Shown in pieces: positions 1 to 8,084 of a stretch of DNA of 24,840 bases. Position 1 is the first letter of the stretch. Every line of letters begins with the position of its first letter. The notes under the pieces were generated by a model. That model was not told the DNA's origin, did no database searches, and saw only the letters and a list, made by a program, of their open reading frames with translations. The position numbers and the translations under genes were made by a program. The stretch comes from CAJBLF01 sp041679065 (GTDB taxonomy: Bacteria > Patescibacteriota > Gracilibacteria > Absconditabacterales > Absconditicoccaceae): NCBI GenBank assembly GCA_041679065.1, contig JBBABI010000008.1, positions 1-24,840 of the forward strand. Direction: 5' to 3'.

Positions 1-321
1 GTCTAAAGCGCCATAAACAAAAACAAATTACCCACAACACCAAATATAACTATTGTTCCTTCTATATAAATTTCTAATTGTAGTATACGAGTAACCAAAA
101 ACCCCTCGTCGCCATTAGGGCAGTCCAAGAGGTTTGTTTTACATCACGTGTTCTTTTCATTGCCTGCTTTGGCTTCTTTTTGTGTTGATTTGGTAATGGC
201 GACAGCTTTTCTGAAGAGATTTGTTCACTCAGACAGGCTTGCCCGCCAAAGGAGGGTGTCGCGACTGATCCATTATAAATAGTTTCTGAAAAAAAACGTT
301 GAAATTTGGAGTCGGTCGTGT
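1..321. other. intergenic stretch, no confident gene
   Basis: No convincing coding region was found on either strand, even with UGA read as glycine. A minus-strand frame is open from about 280 down to a TAG at 3-5. It ends in a hydrophobic stretch (IVIFGVVGNLFLFMAL) but has no good start codon and no family I recognise. A second minus frame gives about 43 residues. The left edge could hold the tail of a minus-strand gene, but I would not call it. No tRNA cloverleaf was visible. Confidence 0.4.
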
Positions 322-651
322 ATGGTTAATCAGATTTTTATTTTGTTATTTTTCCTTATGTTCAGAGATTTTCTTGGATTCCTTTCTCAATACAATGTCG
401 TGGGTATTGCAGTTTGACTTTTGATTGCGACCAAAGTAGGGGAGCTGGTGAAGTGATTGATTGATGATCTCATTACGCCATTGATCCTTCGTCCTGTTCT
501 CACGAGATTGAAGGTGAAAGACATAGAACAGCTGTCGTATAGAGGTATATTTTATGGAAAAGTCATTTCTATCTCTATCGATTTCTTGATTACTGCATTC
601 CTGGTATTCTTGGTAGTGAAATATATTGGTGTGACTATGCAGGTGAAATAA
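322..651 (+). CDS. mscL: large-conductance mechanosensitive channel, MscL family
   Basis: Predicted 109-residue inner-membrane channel that would open under membrane tension to release solutes. Residues 25-55 (NVVGIAVGLLIATKVGEL, then DDLITPLI) match the MscL first helix and its entry motif. Residues about 85-103 (DFLITAFLVFLVVKYIG) match the second helix. Two UGA codons encode Gly32, in the conserved AVG motif, and Gly45. The standard code would leave only the C-terminal half. ATG at 322 is preceded by GGAG about 10 bases upstream. ATG at 358 (MFRDFLGFLSQYNVVG) fits the usual MscL N-terminus better and would drop a hydrophobic 12-residue extension. The protein is short for the family, and the cytoplasmic C-terminal helix seems absent. 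The family call is fairly sure and the start is not. Confidence 0.8.
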
Positions 652-657
652 AAAAAC

Positions 658-794
658 TGTCGTTGCGAACCGAACCTGCCTGCCGCCGCGCCTCGTAGAA
701 CTACGATGGGTAGGCTGGCGAAGTGAGGTGTGGCAATCTAAATGATTTTATTATTTGGATTGCTTCGTCATGAAAAATTCCTCGCAATGACGAT
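658..794. repeat. palindromic intergenic element (MITE/REP-like), copy 1
   Basis: The ends are inverted: GTCGTTGCGAA near 659 pairs with the complement of TCGCAATGAC near 783. An inner pair (GCAATCTAAAT near 733, ATTTGGATTGC near 753) is also inverted. The middle contains a small hairpin, CGTAG-AA-CTACG, and GC-rich CCTGCC/GGTAGG blocks. It fills the space between mscL and the dnaG stop, two genes that converge on it, so it could also act as a transcription terminator. Its outer ends resemble the elements at 6127 and 11590. Confidence 0.6.
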
Positions 795-798
795 ATTC

Positions 799-2502
799 TT
801 ATTCCACCGCTTGTTTCAATTTCAATAATTCCTTCTTATCATTGTCGCTGATGGTCTTGCTTTTGAATAGTTGTTGGATATAGGTATGCAAAATATTTTC
901 AATAGTCTGTTTTATGGTATGGTACCTCTTTTTCTCATCGGCATCATTGAGTTCTTTCTCCCATCGCAGTTGCATTTCTGCTATAGCAATCTTACCTGTT
1001 TCATCATCAATATTTTTTATTTTTCCGAATGCGCTTTCCGGCAATAGCAGGGAAATTTTTTCAACTAGCTGTTTCAATGGATTTCGCATTTGTTGATTCT
1101 CGATAAATTGATCGATGAAATTTTCATAAAATAAGGCGGCTGATAATAATGATCTATCGATCTGATATGCTGTTTCTGTCTTTTTTCTTGGTTGAGTGAA
1201 TCTGCCTTCGTCTCTGCTGAATTTCTTGTATTGTTCATACGTTATCTCAAAAGGGCTTCCAATAAGATCACTCATGACCTGCACATAATGCTGTTGCATA
1301 GAGATATTATTCATGCTCTGGATCAGTCCGAAAAGTATGTTGAGGATTTTCTGTTTTTCTATAGGAGAGGAAAGATCATTCGTTGCCTTCAGTTCGTGAA
1401 AAGTAGCGACGAACCCATCTTGCGCCTGTTTGAAAGATGTATTTATAATCTCTTTCCCTTCGCTGATATTTGCTAGATCATCGGTATCTTTATATTCCAG
1501 CGGGAGTCTGATTTTTTTTGGAAAGATATTGTTTTGGTATGCGATATTCAATGCTCTGATGGTAGCTTCCTGTCCTGCAGCATCATTGTCGAAGAGGAGA
1601 TAGACATTTTCTGTATATCTTTTGATGAGTTTGAGATGTTCTGCGGTAAGAGCTGTTCCGCAAGTCGCGACTCCTATCGGCATATCCAATCTATGGAGTG
1701 CAATAACATCCATCTGGCCTTCTACGATGATGATGTGATTGTACTGTTTGATATTCTGCTTCACGATATTCAGTCCGTAGAGGAGTTTAGACTTCTCAAA
1801 TGCTTTATGTTCCGAACTATTGAGATATTTTGGCTTATCTTGAGGATTGATGATCCTTGCACTAAATCCGACGACGTTATTCATCAGATCGTAGATAGGG
1901 AATGTGATCCTGTGTTTGAAGAACGCATACGCTTCGCCAGTCTGTCATTTTTTTGCCAGCGAGGCATCGATCAGATCATTATCGGTAAATCATTTGGATT
2001 TCAGATATTGCAAAAGGGCATAATGACTATCCGGCGCATAACCGACACCAAAAGTATCTATGGTCTTATCGTCCAATTTCCTGTTTTCTTTCAAATACGT
2101 GGTGGCTGTCGCAGATTTTTTCAATTCGTCTACGAAATATTGCTGCGCTAATTTATGCAAGCGTTTAATTTTTTCCTTTTCGTCAGCATAGACTTGGTTA
2201 TTGAATTTATCGCTCTGATATTTGCTAATGTCGATATTTGCCTGTTTGGCGAGTTCTTTGACGGTATCTCGGAAATCTATCCTTTCTATCTCTTGGACGA
2301 AGGTGATGACATTACCGCCTTTGCCGCAGCCGAAGCATTTGAAGATCTGCTTGCTTGGCGAGACCATAAAGGAAGGAGTCTTCTCGTTATGAAACGGGCA
2401 ATTACCGGAAAAATTGGATCCAGACCTTTTGAGTGGAACATATTTGCTTATGACATCAACAATGTCGATATTGTTCAGAATCTCATCGGCTATTTGCGAC
2501 AT
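799..2502 (-). CDS. dnaG: DNA primase DnaG
   Basis: Predicted 567-residue replication primase that makes RNA primers at the fork. Residues 35-63 hold the CHC2 zinc finger (CPFH, then CFGCGKGG). The catalytic TOPRIM fold follows, with Glu261 in IIIVEGQMDV and Asp305/Asp307 in LLFDNDAAG. The C-terminal third is helical, as in the helicase-binding domain. Two UGA codons, at Gly171 (1990-1992) and Gly186 (1945-1947), split it under the standard code. The joining segment reads YLKSKGFTDNDLIDASLAKK and continues into the conserved FFKHRITFPIYD, so the two halves are one gene. Nearly all other glycines are GGN, unlike in the glycan genes. There is no clear Shine-Dalgarno site. A TATAAT-like box lies only about 12 bases before the ATG, which suggests a very short leader. 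Length is normal for the family. Confidence 0.96.
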
Positions 2503-2513
2503 TACTTTCTTGG

Positions 2514-2519
2514 ATTATA
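2514..2519 (-). promoter_or_regulatory. possible -10 box of dnaG
   Basis: On the minus strand this reads TATAAT, about 12 bases before the dnaG ATG. No good -35 box was found at the usual distance. If used, transcription would start within a few bases of the start codon. Confidence 0.3.
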
Positions 2520-2811
2520 AATGAAATATGATAATATGATGATTTTACTCCATGGTCTCAGGTTGTCTCACAGTCCCGGAGTCCTCCGGGACGCCACATA
2601 TAGCCTCAGATTGTTAATTTAGTTTTTTTTAAGAAAAGATAAATAAACAATATGTGTCAATCTGCGGCAACCTGTGGCTATCTGTAACCAGTAGCTTCTT
2701 GTCTTCTTGTAATCATCTTTTAAGAAGAATACGTTTTTGCTTGCTATTCTCAATCGGAAATTAGCTTGAAGCCAAAAGCCTGAAGCTGGAAGCTATAGAC
2801 TAAGGACTGAT
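2520..2811. repeat. gene-free region with low-complexity repeat remnants
   Basis: No gene is supported here. The segment holds a near-perfect palindrome, GTCCCGGAGTCCTCCGGGAC (2573-2592). It also holds word-like repeats of the kind common between genes in AT-rich genomes: TCTCAGGTTG/CCTCAGATTG, then CAATCTGCGGCAACCTGTGG at about 2657-2676. Near 2764-2800 there is a stretch of related AGCTTGAAGCC / GCCTGAAGCT / GGAAGCT words. Its role is unknown. Confidence 0.5.
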
Positions 2812-2843
2812 AAAAAAAAACCGGTGGACAAAAATTCCCCGGT
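2812..2843 (-). terminator. rho-independent terminator of the 92-residue membrane protein gene
   Basis: Read on the minus strand: ACCGGGGA, a loop, TCCACCGGT, then a run of nine T. The stem is eight pairs with one bulged A. It lies about 40 bases beyond the stop of the gene at 2881-3159. Confidence 0.75.
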
Positions 2844-2880
2844 GATGTATTTTTTAAAAAAAATCTTATTTATTTGATCT

Positions 2881-3159
2881 TTAAAAATCTTTTGGTTTGC
2901 TGTTTCTAGCTAACCAGATCGATATGCCTATATAACATATCATAATCATATTCAAAATATTTTCTATTATTGCTTTTATTATTTTCGGAAAAAGTCCGAA
3001 GATTATTCCCACAAAGATGATTATTATTCCCAAGAAAATTTTGTCTGAGAAGTTAATTATACCAATACCTCCCAAGATGAAGATTATTACAATAATAGCA
3101 TCAGCTACATGTATACCGAGTATATGAGCTGTTTTCTTTTGTTTAAGGTTTTTTTTCAT
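2881..3159 (-). CDS. small multi-pass membrane protein, unrecognised
   Basis: This is a 92-residue protein I do not recognise. After a basic N-terminus (MKKNLKQKK) it has about three hydrophobic segments: residues 17-37 (VADAIIVIIFILGGIGIINF), 40-58 (IFLGIIIIFVGIIFGLFP) and 63-84 (AIIENILNMIMICYIGISIW). It ends in a charged tail. No catalytic or binding motif is visible. It contains no UGA codons. It has its own promoter, divergent from the gene at 3276, and its own terminator, so it looks like a single-gene transcript. It could be a structural or stress-related membrane peptide, but nothing in the sequence decides this. Confidence 0.7.
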   Translation of the reverse strand: MKKNLKQKKTAHILGIHVADAIIVIIFILGGIGIINFSDKIFLGIIIIFVGIIFGLFPKIIKAIIENILNMIMICYIGISIWLARNSKPKDF

Positions 3160-3183
3160 AGCTTTTTGTTTTTTGTAGCTTCG

Positions 3184-3211
3184 TAAATAACTATCCGAAT
3201 ATAAAAGTCAA
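3184..3211 (-). promoter_or_regulatory. sigma70-type promoter for the gene at 2881-3159
   Basis: On the minus strand, TTGACT (3211-3206), a 16-base spacer, then TATTTA (3189-3184). It points at the ATG at 3159 and leaves a leader of roughly 18 bases. It lies back to back with the plus-strand promoter at 3219, with the two -35 boxes 7 bases apart. Confidence 0.55.
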
Positions 3212-3218
3212 GTTCTTG

Positions 3219-3246
3219 TTGAAAATCGAGGTGAAAAAGGTATATT
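3219..3246 (+). promoter_or_regulatory. sigma70-type promoter for the gene at 3276-4874
   Basis: TTGAAA (3219-3224), a 16-base spacer, then TATATT (3241-3246). This places the transcription start near 3253, about 23 bases before the ATG. It is divergent from the promoter at 3184-3211, so the two may be co-regulated. Confidence 0.55.
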
Positions 3247-3275
3247 TAGGCAGATTTAGATTGTTTTTGTTTCGT

Positions 3276-4874
3276 ATGGGTGCATTCTCTGAATTTTCTT
3301 CTTTGAAAAAAGCCTCTGAGGTGCTTAAACATCCTTTTGAAGTATGATTTTCTCAAACCAAGATAAAGAATATAGATCAAGATACCCAGTTGCAATTGGC
3401 AAAATTATTTGGTTCTCAGTGTATACAGCAGTATCAAGAATTGTCTGTCGCCAAGCTTTTGGACGTATTGACTGAGCATATTGATGCCATCTCTATCGAT
3501 CAACAGAAAAGGATTCAGCAAGACTATATCAAGAAAGGCTGGATTTTCCGTTGAGCCGAGAGGTTACCAGAAAACAAAAGAAAAGAATTAGCGAGCGAAA
3601 GAACACTTTCCCATCTCCTGCAGATTGTATTCTCTCCATCTGAATGCTATTTTTCTGGAAATAACGACTATCTCATCGATCCTGTTGTTATCCTTCCTTC
3701 CAGAGTCACTGATCTGACTCAAAAGAGATTACATATAACTTCCTTGTATGCTAATTGTCAAAATTTCAAAGAGAAAATCAAAAGATTTCAACCCTTTACC
3801 TACAAGGACTATAACGGTCAGGAAAGGACTACTAATAGGATGGGTTCAATACTAGGAACTCCAGTGACATTTAGGATAGAGAGAATCCCTTATTCCAAGG
3901 ATGTTGATGTTACCGGGGGAGAAAAAAGGAAATCTGATTTTCGTGGTAGCATGAATACATATGCGGATGTATATTCCTTAGTGAGGGGGCAGCAGAAGAC
4001 CGTGGAAACTTCTGACCAGAAGATGAATGAATTTGATGCGATGCATAAGAATCTTATGGAAGTGTATGAACCATTTTTGCTCGAAACTGTTGTAAATACC
4101 AAGGATTTGGGTGTCCAAAAAAAACTTAAAAAAATTTCCCAGGATTTATGTGAAGCTACTTCTTTCCATGCCGTAGGAGCTTATTTGCGTCAGCTCCAGG
4201 AAATTACTTGAAAAAATCTTATGGTGGATACCAAACATCTGGAGGGTGCAGACAATCGCATTATTAAGAGAAGAGATGAGCTGGCTGCTATGTGTATGAT
4301 CATAAATGATCAATTATATGTCTTAGAGGATCGTTTTCATCATCAGGAATCCGCTTTGCATGGTTTCTGCTCCACGTTATACTCACTTTTCTATTCCTGG
4401 AAAAATACTGACTATGCAGAGTTTCATAAAGCGTTATTTACTTATTATAGAGCTTATGAAGACAAGGAGTATCGTTTGGATATGGCTCCTTTTTCGTCTT
4501 TTTATCGTGAGATACGTGACAAGTTCGGCTATGCACACTATAGGAGATGAGGCAGAGGTGCGGTTGATTTTGAAAAACCTATCGAAACCGAAGAGCAACT
4601 CAATTCTTTGCAGCCATTTTTCTTATCTCTTTTTAAGAGATTGAGAGCATATCAATTGGAGCACCATCTTAAATTAGGAGACGATTCTCTGGAAAAGATA
4701 GATGTCAGTGATTATTTCTTCTTTCATGAACTTTCCAATGTCCATAAAAAAAATTCTCACGATGCGTATGCTGGTGATACAGCTTTCCAGAAATTTACTG
4801 AACAAATATGTATGTTGGAAATATCCAAGGATGAAAATGAAATATATGAAATATTGAAAGCATTGCAAAAATAA
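3276..4874 (+). CDS. unrecognised 532-residue protein
   Basis: Four UGA codons (near 3348, 3552, 4209 and 4548) split this gene under the standard code. The pieces share one frame from ATG 3276 to TAA 4872-4874, so I read one 532-residue protein. I do not recognise a family. It looks soluble and mostly helical, rich in charged residues, with no signal peptide or membrane segment. The N-terminal part (about 1-110) is helical, the middle (about 115-250) contains SPSECYFSGNNDYLIDPVVI, and the rest is long helices (for example residues 315-440, rich in aromatics and His). No nucleotide-binding or protease motif was seen. It has its own promoter and no Shine-Dalgarno site. Its stop abuts the stop of the convergent M16 gene with no base between them. 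It may be specific to this lineage. Confidence 0.8.
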
Positions 4875-6101
4875 TTACTTAATGTAGAAAAGAAAGCATT
4901 TTTCTTTCTTGATCATGCCTGCGATATCTTTGATGTCCTGGATGGTCAATTTTTTGTATTTCTGGAGAATATCATCCAGCGTTTCTATCTTATTATATAT
5001 AAGATACTGGCTTCCCAAGAAGTTTGCCATTTCATCAGATGATTCTATTCCCATCTGGATCTGGCCTTCATTATAGCCGATTGCATTCTGAAATTCTTCC
5101 TCAGTGATATCTCCTTGGGCTATCTTTTCTATCTCTTCGAATATTTTCTCCACACCAAAATCAAACCTCTGTTTGTCTATACCTGCTCTGATAAGGAATA
5201 CTCACGTATCCTCGTTACTCAGGTGAAATCCTTTGATATAATAACATAATCCTTGTTTTTCTCTGACGCTTTGGAATAATCTGGATGACATATTACCGCC
5301 CAGGATTGTCGCCAATACATTGGCTGCATATCTCTTCTCATCTTTTCCATCAAATCCTGGTGCAGAGATAACCAGGTGATTCTGTTCATTTTTCTGCTCA
5401 AAATAGCCTATTTTTTCTTTAGGCAAATAGTGGGAAGGAAAGATGGGTTTACTGATTCTTTTGGTCGCGGGAAGGTCTTTGAAAAGTTCAGCTATCAGTT
5501 TTTCGGTAGCTTCAGCATCTTGAATCTTGCCAGTGACCATGATGATAAGATTATCTTTAGTGTAGAGATCAGCTTTATGAGCAAAGAGCATTTCCTGAGT
5601 GAAATTGGCGATATTCTTCTCGGTTCCGATGGTTGGCCGGCCATAACTATTATCTCCGAAATAATAGGTTTGCCATTTCTCCATGACCATAGCCATAGGA
5701 TTGTCTTCATACATTTTCAATTCTTGTAGGACTACCCCTTTTTCTCTTTCCAATTCTTCTTTGGGGAAGCTAGGGTCATTCATCATATCTGCTAAGACAT
5801 CTATGGCTTGATGAACGAATTCCGGAGCGCATTTTACATAATAGCCTGCATATTCATCACTGGTATAAGCATTGAATTCCCCTCAGAACTTATCTACCGC
5901 TTCGGCTACGTCCTTGGGTGTCGGGTATTTTTTTCCTCCTTTGAAGAAAAGATGTTCTAGAAAGTGACTGATGCCGTTATTTGCTCTTGTTTCATAGATA
6001 CTGCCTGCCTTGCACATAATCTGGATGGTGACAGCATTAGTATCTTCCATGGGTGCGAAAATAGTCTGGATGCCAGCAATGGTTTGGATGGTGTATTTCA
6101 T
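4875..6101 (-). CDS. M16 family zinc metallopeptidase (processing-peptidase-like)
   Basis: About 408 residues. The inverted zinc motif HFLEH lies near residues 45-49 (NNGISHFLEHLFFKGG). The third ligand region (EKGVVLQELKMYEDNP) follows about 75 residues later, and the R/Y-type C-terminal M16 domain (NVLATILGGNMSSRLFQSVREK) is present. Members degrade or process peptides. Without a signal peptide this one is probably cytoplasmic. Two UGA codons (5880-5882 in DKFGGEFNAYTSDEYAG, and one in EDTGVFLIRAG) split it under the standard code. I start at ATG 6101 (MKYTIQTIAG), which matches the usual family N-terminus. A longer in-frame start at 6131 lies inside the end of a palindromic repeat and would add LTPFPSP, so it is less likely. 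It is a single compact gene, whereas many homologues are double-domain or paired. Confidence 0.92.
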
Positions 6102-6126
6102 GGGGCTTGGGAATGGAGTTAAAATT

Positions 6127-6274
6127 GTCATTCCGGTGCGTCTGTCACACAGATCTACCTGTCGGTAGACAGGACTGCGTGGGTTAAGAACTTACAAGCC
6201 GGAATCTATATTAAACAATGTGGATTCCCGCTTTCCCCATAACTTCGTATGGGACTGTAGCGCGGGAATGACGA
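6127..6274. repeat. palindromic intergenic element, copy 2
   Basis: The ends are inverted: GTCATTCCGG at 6127 against GCGGGAATGAC ending at 6272. An inner inverted set follows the same plan (CCGGAATCTA near 6199, GGATTCCCGC near 6222). The middle holds a hairpin, CCTGTC-GGTA-GACAGG (6158-6173). It sits between the divergent M16 and SLH genes, and its left end provides the alternative ATG of the M16 frame. The right end (AATGACGATAT) is shared with the copy at 658-794. Confidence 0.65.
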
Positions 6275-6339
6275 TATGTTTATTTATTTAATCATTTTTT
6301 CCAAGTGAAAAGACTAAAATCCCTTTTTCCAATAAGTAC

Positions 6340-6367
6340 TTGACAAATCAGAAAAATGGAGTATAAT
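6340..6367 (+). promoter_or_regulatory. strong sigma70-type promoter of the SLH protein gene
   Basis: TTGACA (6340-6345), a 16-base spacer, TATAAT (6362-6367). Both boxes are perfect consensus. Transcription would start near 6374, giving a leader of about 21 bases with no Shine-Dalgarno motif before the ATG at 6396. A consensus promoter suits an abundant envelope protein. Confidence 0.85.
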
Positions 6368-6395
6368 CTCGACGATTTAATTTCTAACCCCTTCT

Positions 6396-7796
6396 ATGAA
6401 ATTAATATCAAACAAAAACATTACATCATTACTTACTCTTACTTCTTGCCTAGTCGTTCTTTCTTCTAGTGCTCCTTGTCTTGCTTCATACACTTCTCTT
6501 CCTGAGGGGTCTTTTTTGTCATCTTCGACTTCGACTGTACAGTCTAGTGATAAAAAGTCCATCGGGGAATTTATGGAAGTACTAGGAAAAAGATTGTCTG
6601 GGGTTTGGCAAGAAGTTTGGGGGTTGATTGGAGATGCTTGATGAACTACCGGTTCGTCTCTTTCTTCTATCTCTACAGTATTGGTTGATGATTTGTTTTC
6701 TGGGAATCAGCAGCTCGCTACCTACTTTAGCGATATTGCTACCCACCCACATGCTTATTTCATCAATCTGTTGGCAAAAGAGGGGATTGTCGTCTGACAA
6801 CAAGGGAAGTTTTATCCTGATAATTATCTCCGTCTCTACGATCTGATCAAAATGTCGGTAGATCTCTACCGCAGCAAGGTCGGATATGCATTGACCGGAG
6901 AACAATGATTAGTTCAGGAATGAGCTTTCTCTGGCGATATGAGTTTGCCAAGCAGATATGTGGCTACAGCCCTTCATTTAGGTTTTCTCAGCCATATACC
7001 GGCCGGTTATACCGATATGCAGGGGGTAGAAAGATTTGTGAGTTCTCAGGATATAAGTCAACTGTTTACCAATATCGGGTATGAATTCTCTGGTATGGTA
7101 CGTAATCTGTCCTTAGAAATCCAGGAGACCGTGACAAGAGGTCAGGTTGCTACCTATTTAGTCATGGCATTTGACCTTACTCCGGATGGATTTACTGCTA
7201 GGTATCAGGGAGATCAGTCATCTATAAAGACACCTTTCTTAGATATTTTCGGCAATCCATATCAAGTTGCTATTTCTACATTAGCACAGCTGGGTATTGT
7301 AGATACAGCTACTTCCAAATTTTATCCTGATAACGATCTTCATCGCTATGATTTTATTATCATGCTTGTTAATTCACTATTGTATTCGCAGCATCAGGTG
7401 CTTGATGTAAGATATCTCTCTGGCTATGTTTCTCCTTTTGTAGATGTTTCCCGTGATCAGACATACGCTCCTTTTATCTATTATGCATGAAATCAGTGAT
7501 TGTTGGACTATCTGATCGTCAATAAGAGGCAGCAGGACTATATTTTCCCGGATGCAATGATGACTAAGCATGAGATTTATACCGTTTTAAGCAAAGCGCT
7601 TGGTACAAAATTTGTCTATGATAGTGCTGAAGCTGATAAAAGCTATATGACGAGAGGAGAATTTGCTCAGCTTTTAGTGGATTCGTTTGGCTTTATTCCC
7701 CCAAAACAGGAAACAGCATTTTCAGTACCGGGGACAGGGAATGAAAGCGCATTACAGGTACTTGTGCAGCTGAAAGAGTTATTGTCCAAAATATAA
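6396..7796 (+). CDS. exported S-layer homology (SLH) domain protein
   Basis: Predicted 466-residue exported envelope protein. Residues 1-30 form a signal peptide (basic start, hydrophobic core, probable cleavage after PCLA). An LTSC at 15-18 could instead be a lipobox, which I think less likely. A linker rich in Ser and Thr follows. SLH-like units, each with a helix-turn and an FYPDN or F-D-type motif, appear at about 112-160 (AKEGIVVGQQGKFYPDNYLR), 279-330 (FLDIFGNPYQVAISTLAQLG, FYPDNDL) and 348-400 (FVDVSRDQTYAPFIYYAG). A more divergent unit is at about 182-255. SLH modules usually tether proteins to cell-wall polymers. Seven UGA glycines break it under the standard code. It is transcribed alone from a consensus promoter and followed by a terminator. 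The SLH call rests on repeated motifs and is good, though the exact unit borders are approximate. Confidence 0.85.
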
Positions 7797-7818
7797 CGTT
7801 TCTGATATATGTTGTTTT

Positions 7819-7850
7819 AATAATCTATCTCAAATGGTAGGTTATTTTAA
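7819..7850 (+). terminator. hairpin terminator after the SLH gene
   Basis: The stem AATAATCTATC (7819-7829) pairs with GGTAGGTTATT (7836-7846) over a 6-base loop, with two G-T pairs. A short T/A-rich tail follows. It starts 22 bases past the stop codon. Confidence 0.6.
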
Positions 7851-7927
7851 AAATTTGCAGAAAGTCTTCCATCCCTGTTCATTCGTGTTTTTTTGCTTTT
7901 TTAGATATTTTTCACCGGGATTGGATA

Positions 7928-7956
7928 GATACGCCTATTCACGAAGAATAGGTATC
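7928..7956. other. isolated hairpin between terminator and promoter
   Basis: GATA-CG-CCTATTC, loop ACGAA, GAATAGG-TATC. Eleven pairs with a 2-base bulge. It lies between the terminator at 7819 and the promoter at 8023 and has no T-run. Its purpose is unknown. It may be an operator-like site or a remnant of a repeat. Confidence 0.35.
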
Positions 7957-8022
7957 TTACCTTGTGTTTTGTCGGTTTTTTTCCTTTTGGCTCTTTTCTC
8001 GTGTTTTTGCCTGTCCAAATAT

Positions 8023-8050
8023 TTGCAAAATTTTCATTTCTGAGTATACT
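8023..8050 (+). promoter_or_regulatory. sigma70-type promoter of the Cys-repeat surface protein
   Basis: TTGCAA (8023-8028), a 16-base spacer, TATACT (8045-8050). The start would be near 8057 and the ATG is at 8085. The 16-base spacing is the same as in the other promoters proposed in this window. Confidence 0.6.
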
Positions 8051-8084
8051 TGAAAAGGTACTATTTATATTTTCATTTCGTCTC

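Noticed and set aside
799..2502. dnaG, M16 peptidase, asnB and others as pseudogenes with premature stops
   Set aside because: Every break is a UGA in one unchanged frame, always at a position where glycine fits. No frameshift is needed. Recoding explains all cases at once.
1534..2520. Plus-strand open frames of 205 and 121 residues opposite dnaG
   Set aside because: They are antisense to a well-supported primase, with no family features and biased composition.
5376..5729. Plus-strand 117-residue frame inside the M16 gene
   Set aside because: Antisense shadow of a gene with clear zinc-peptidase motifs.
6102..6131. M16 start at 6131
   Set aside because: This ATG is part of the terminal GGAATGAC of a palindromic element, and ATG 6101 matches the family N-terminus.
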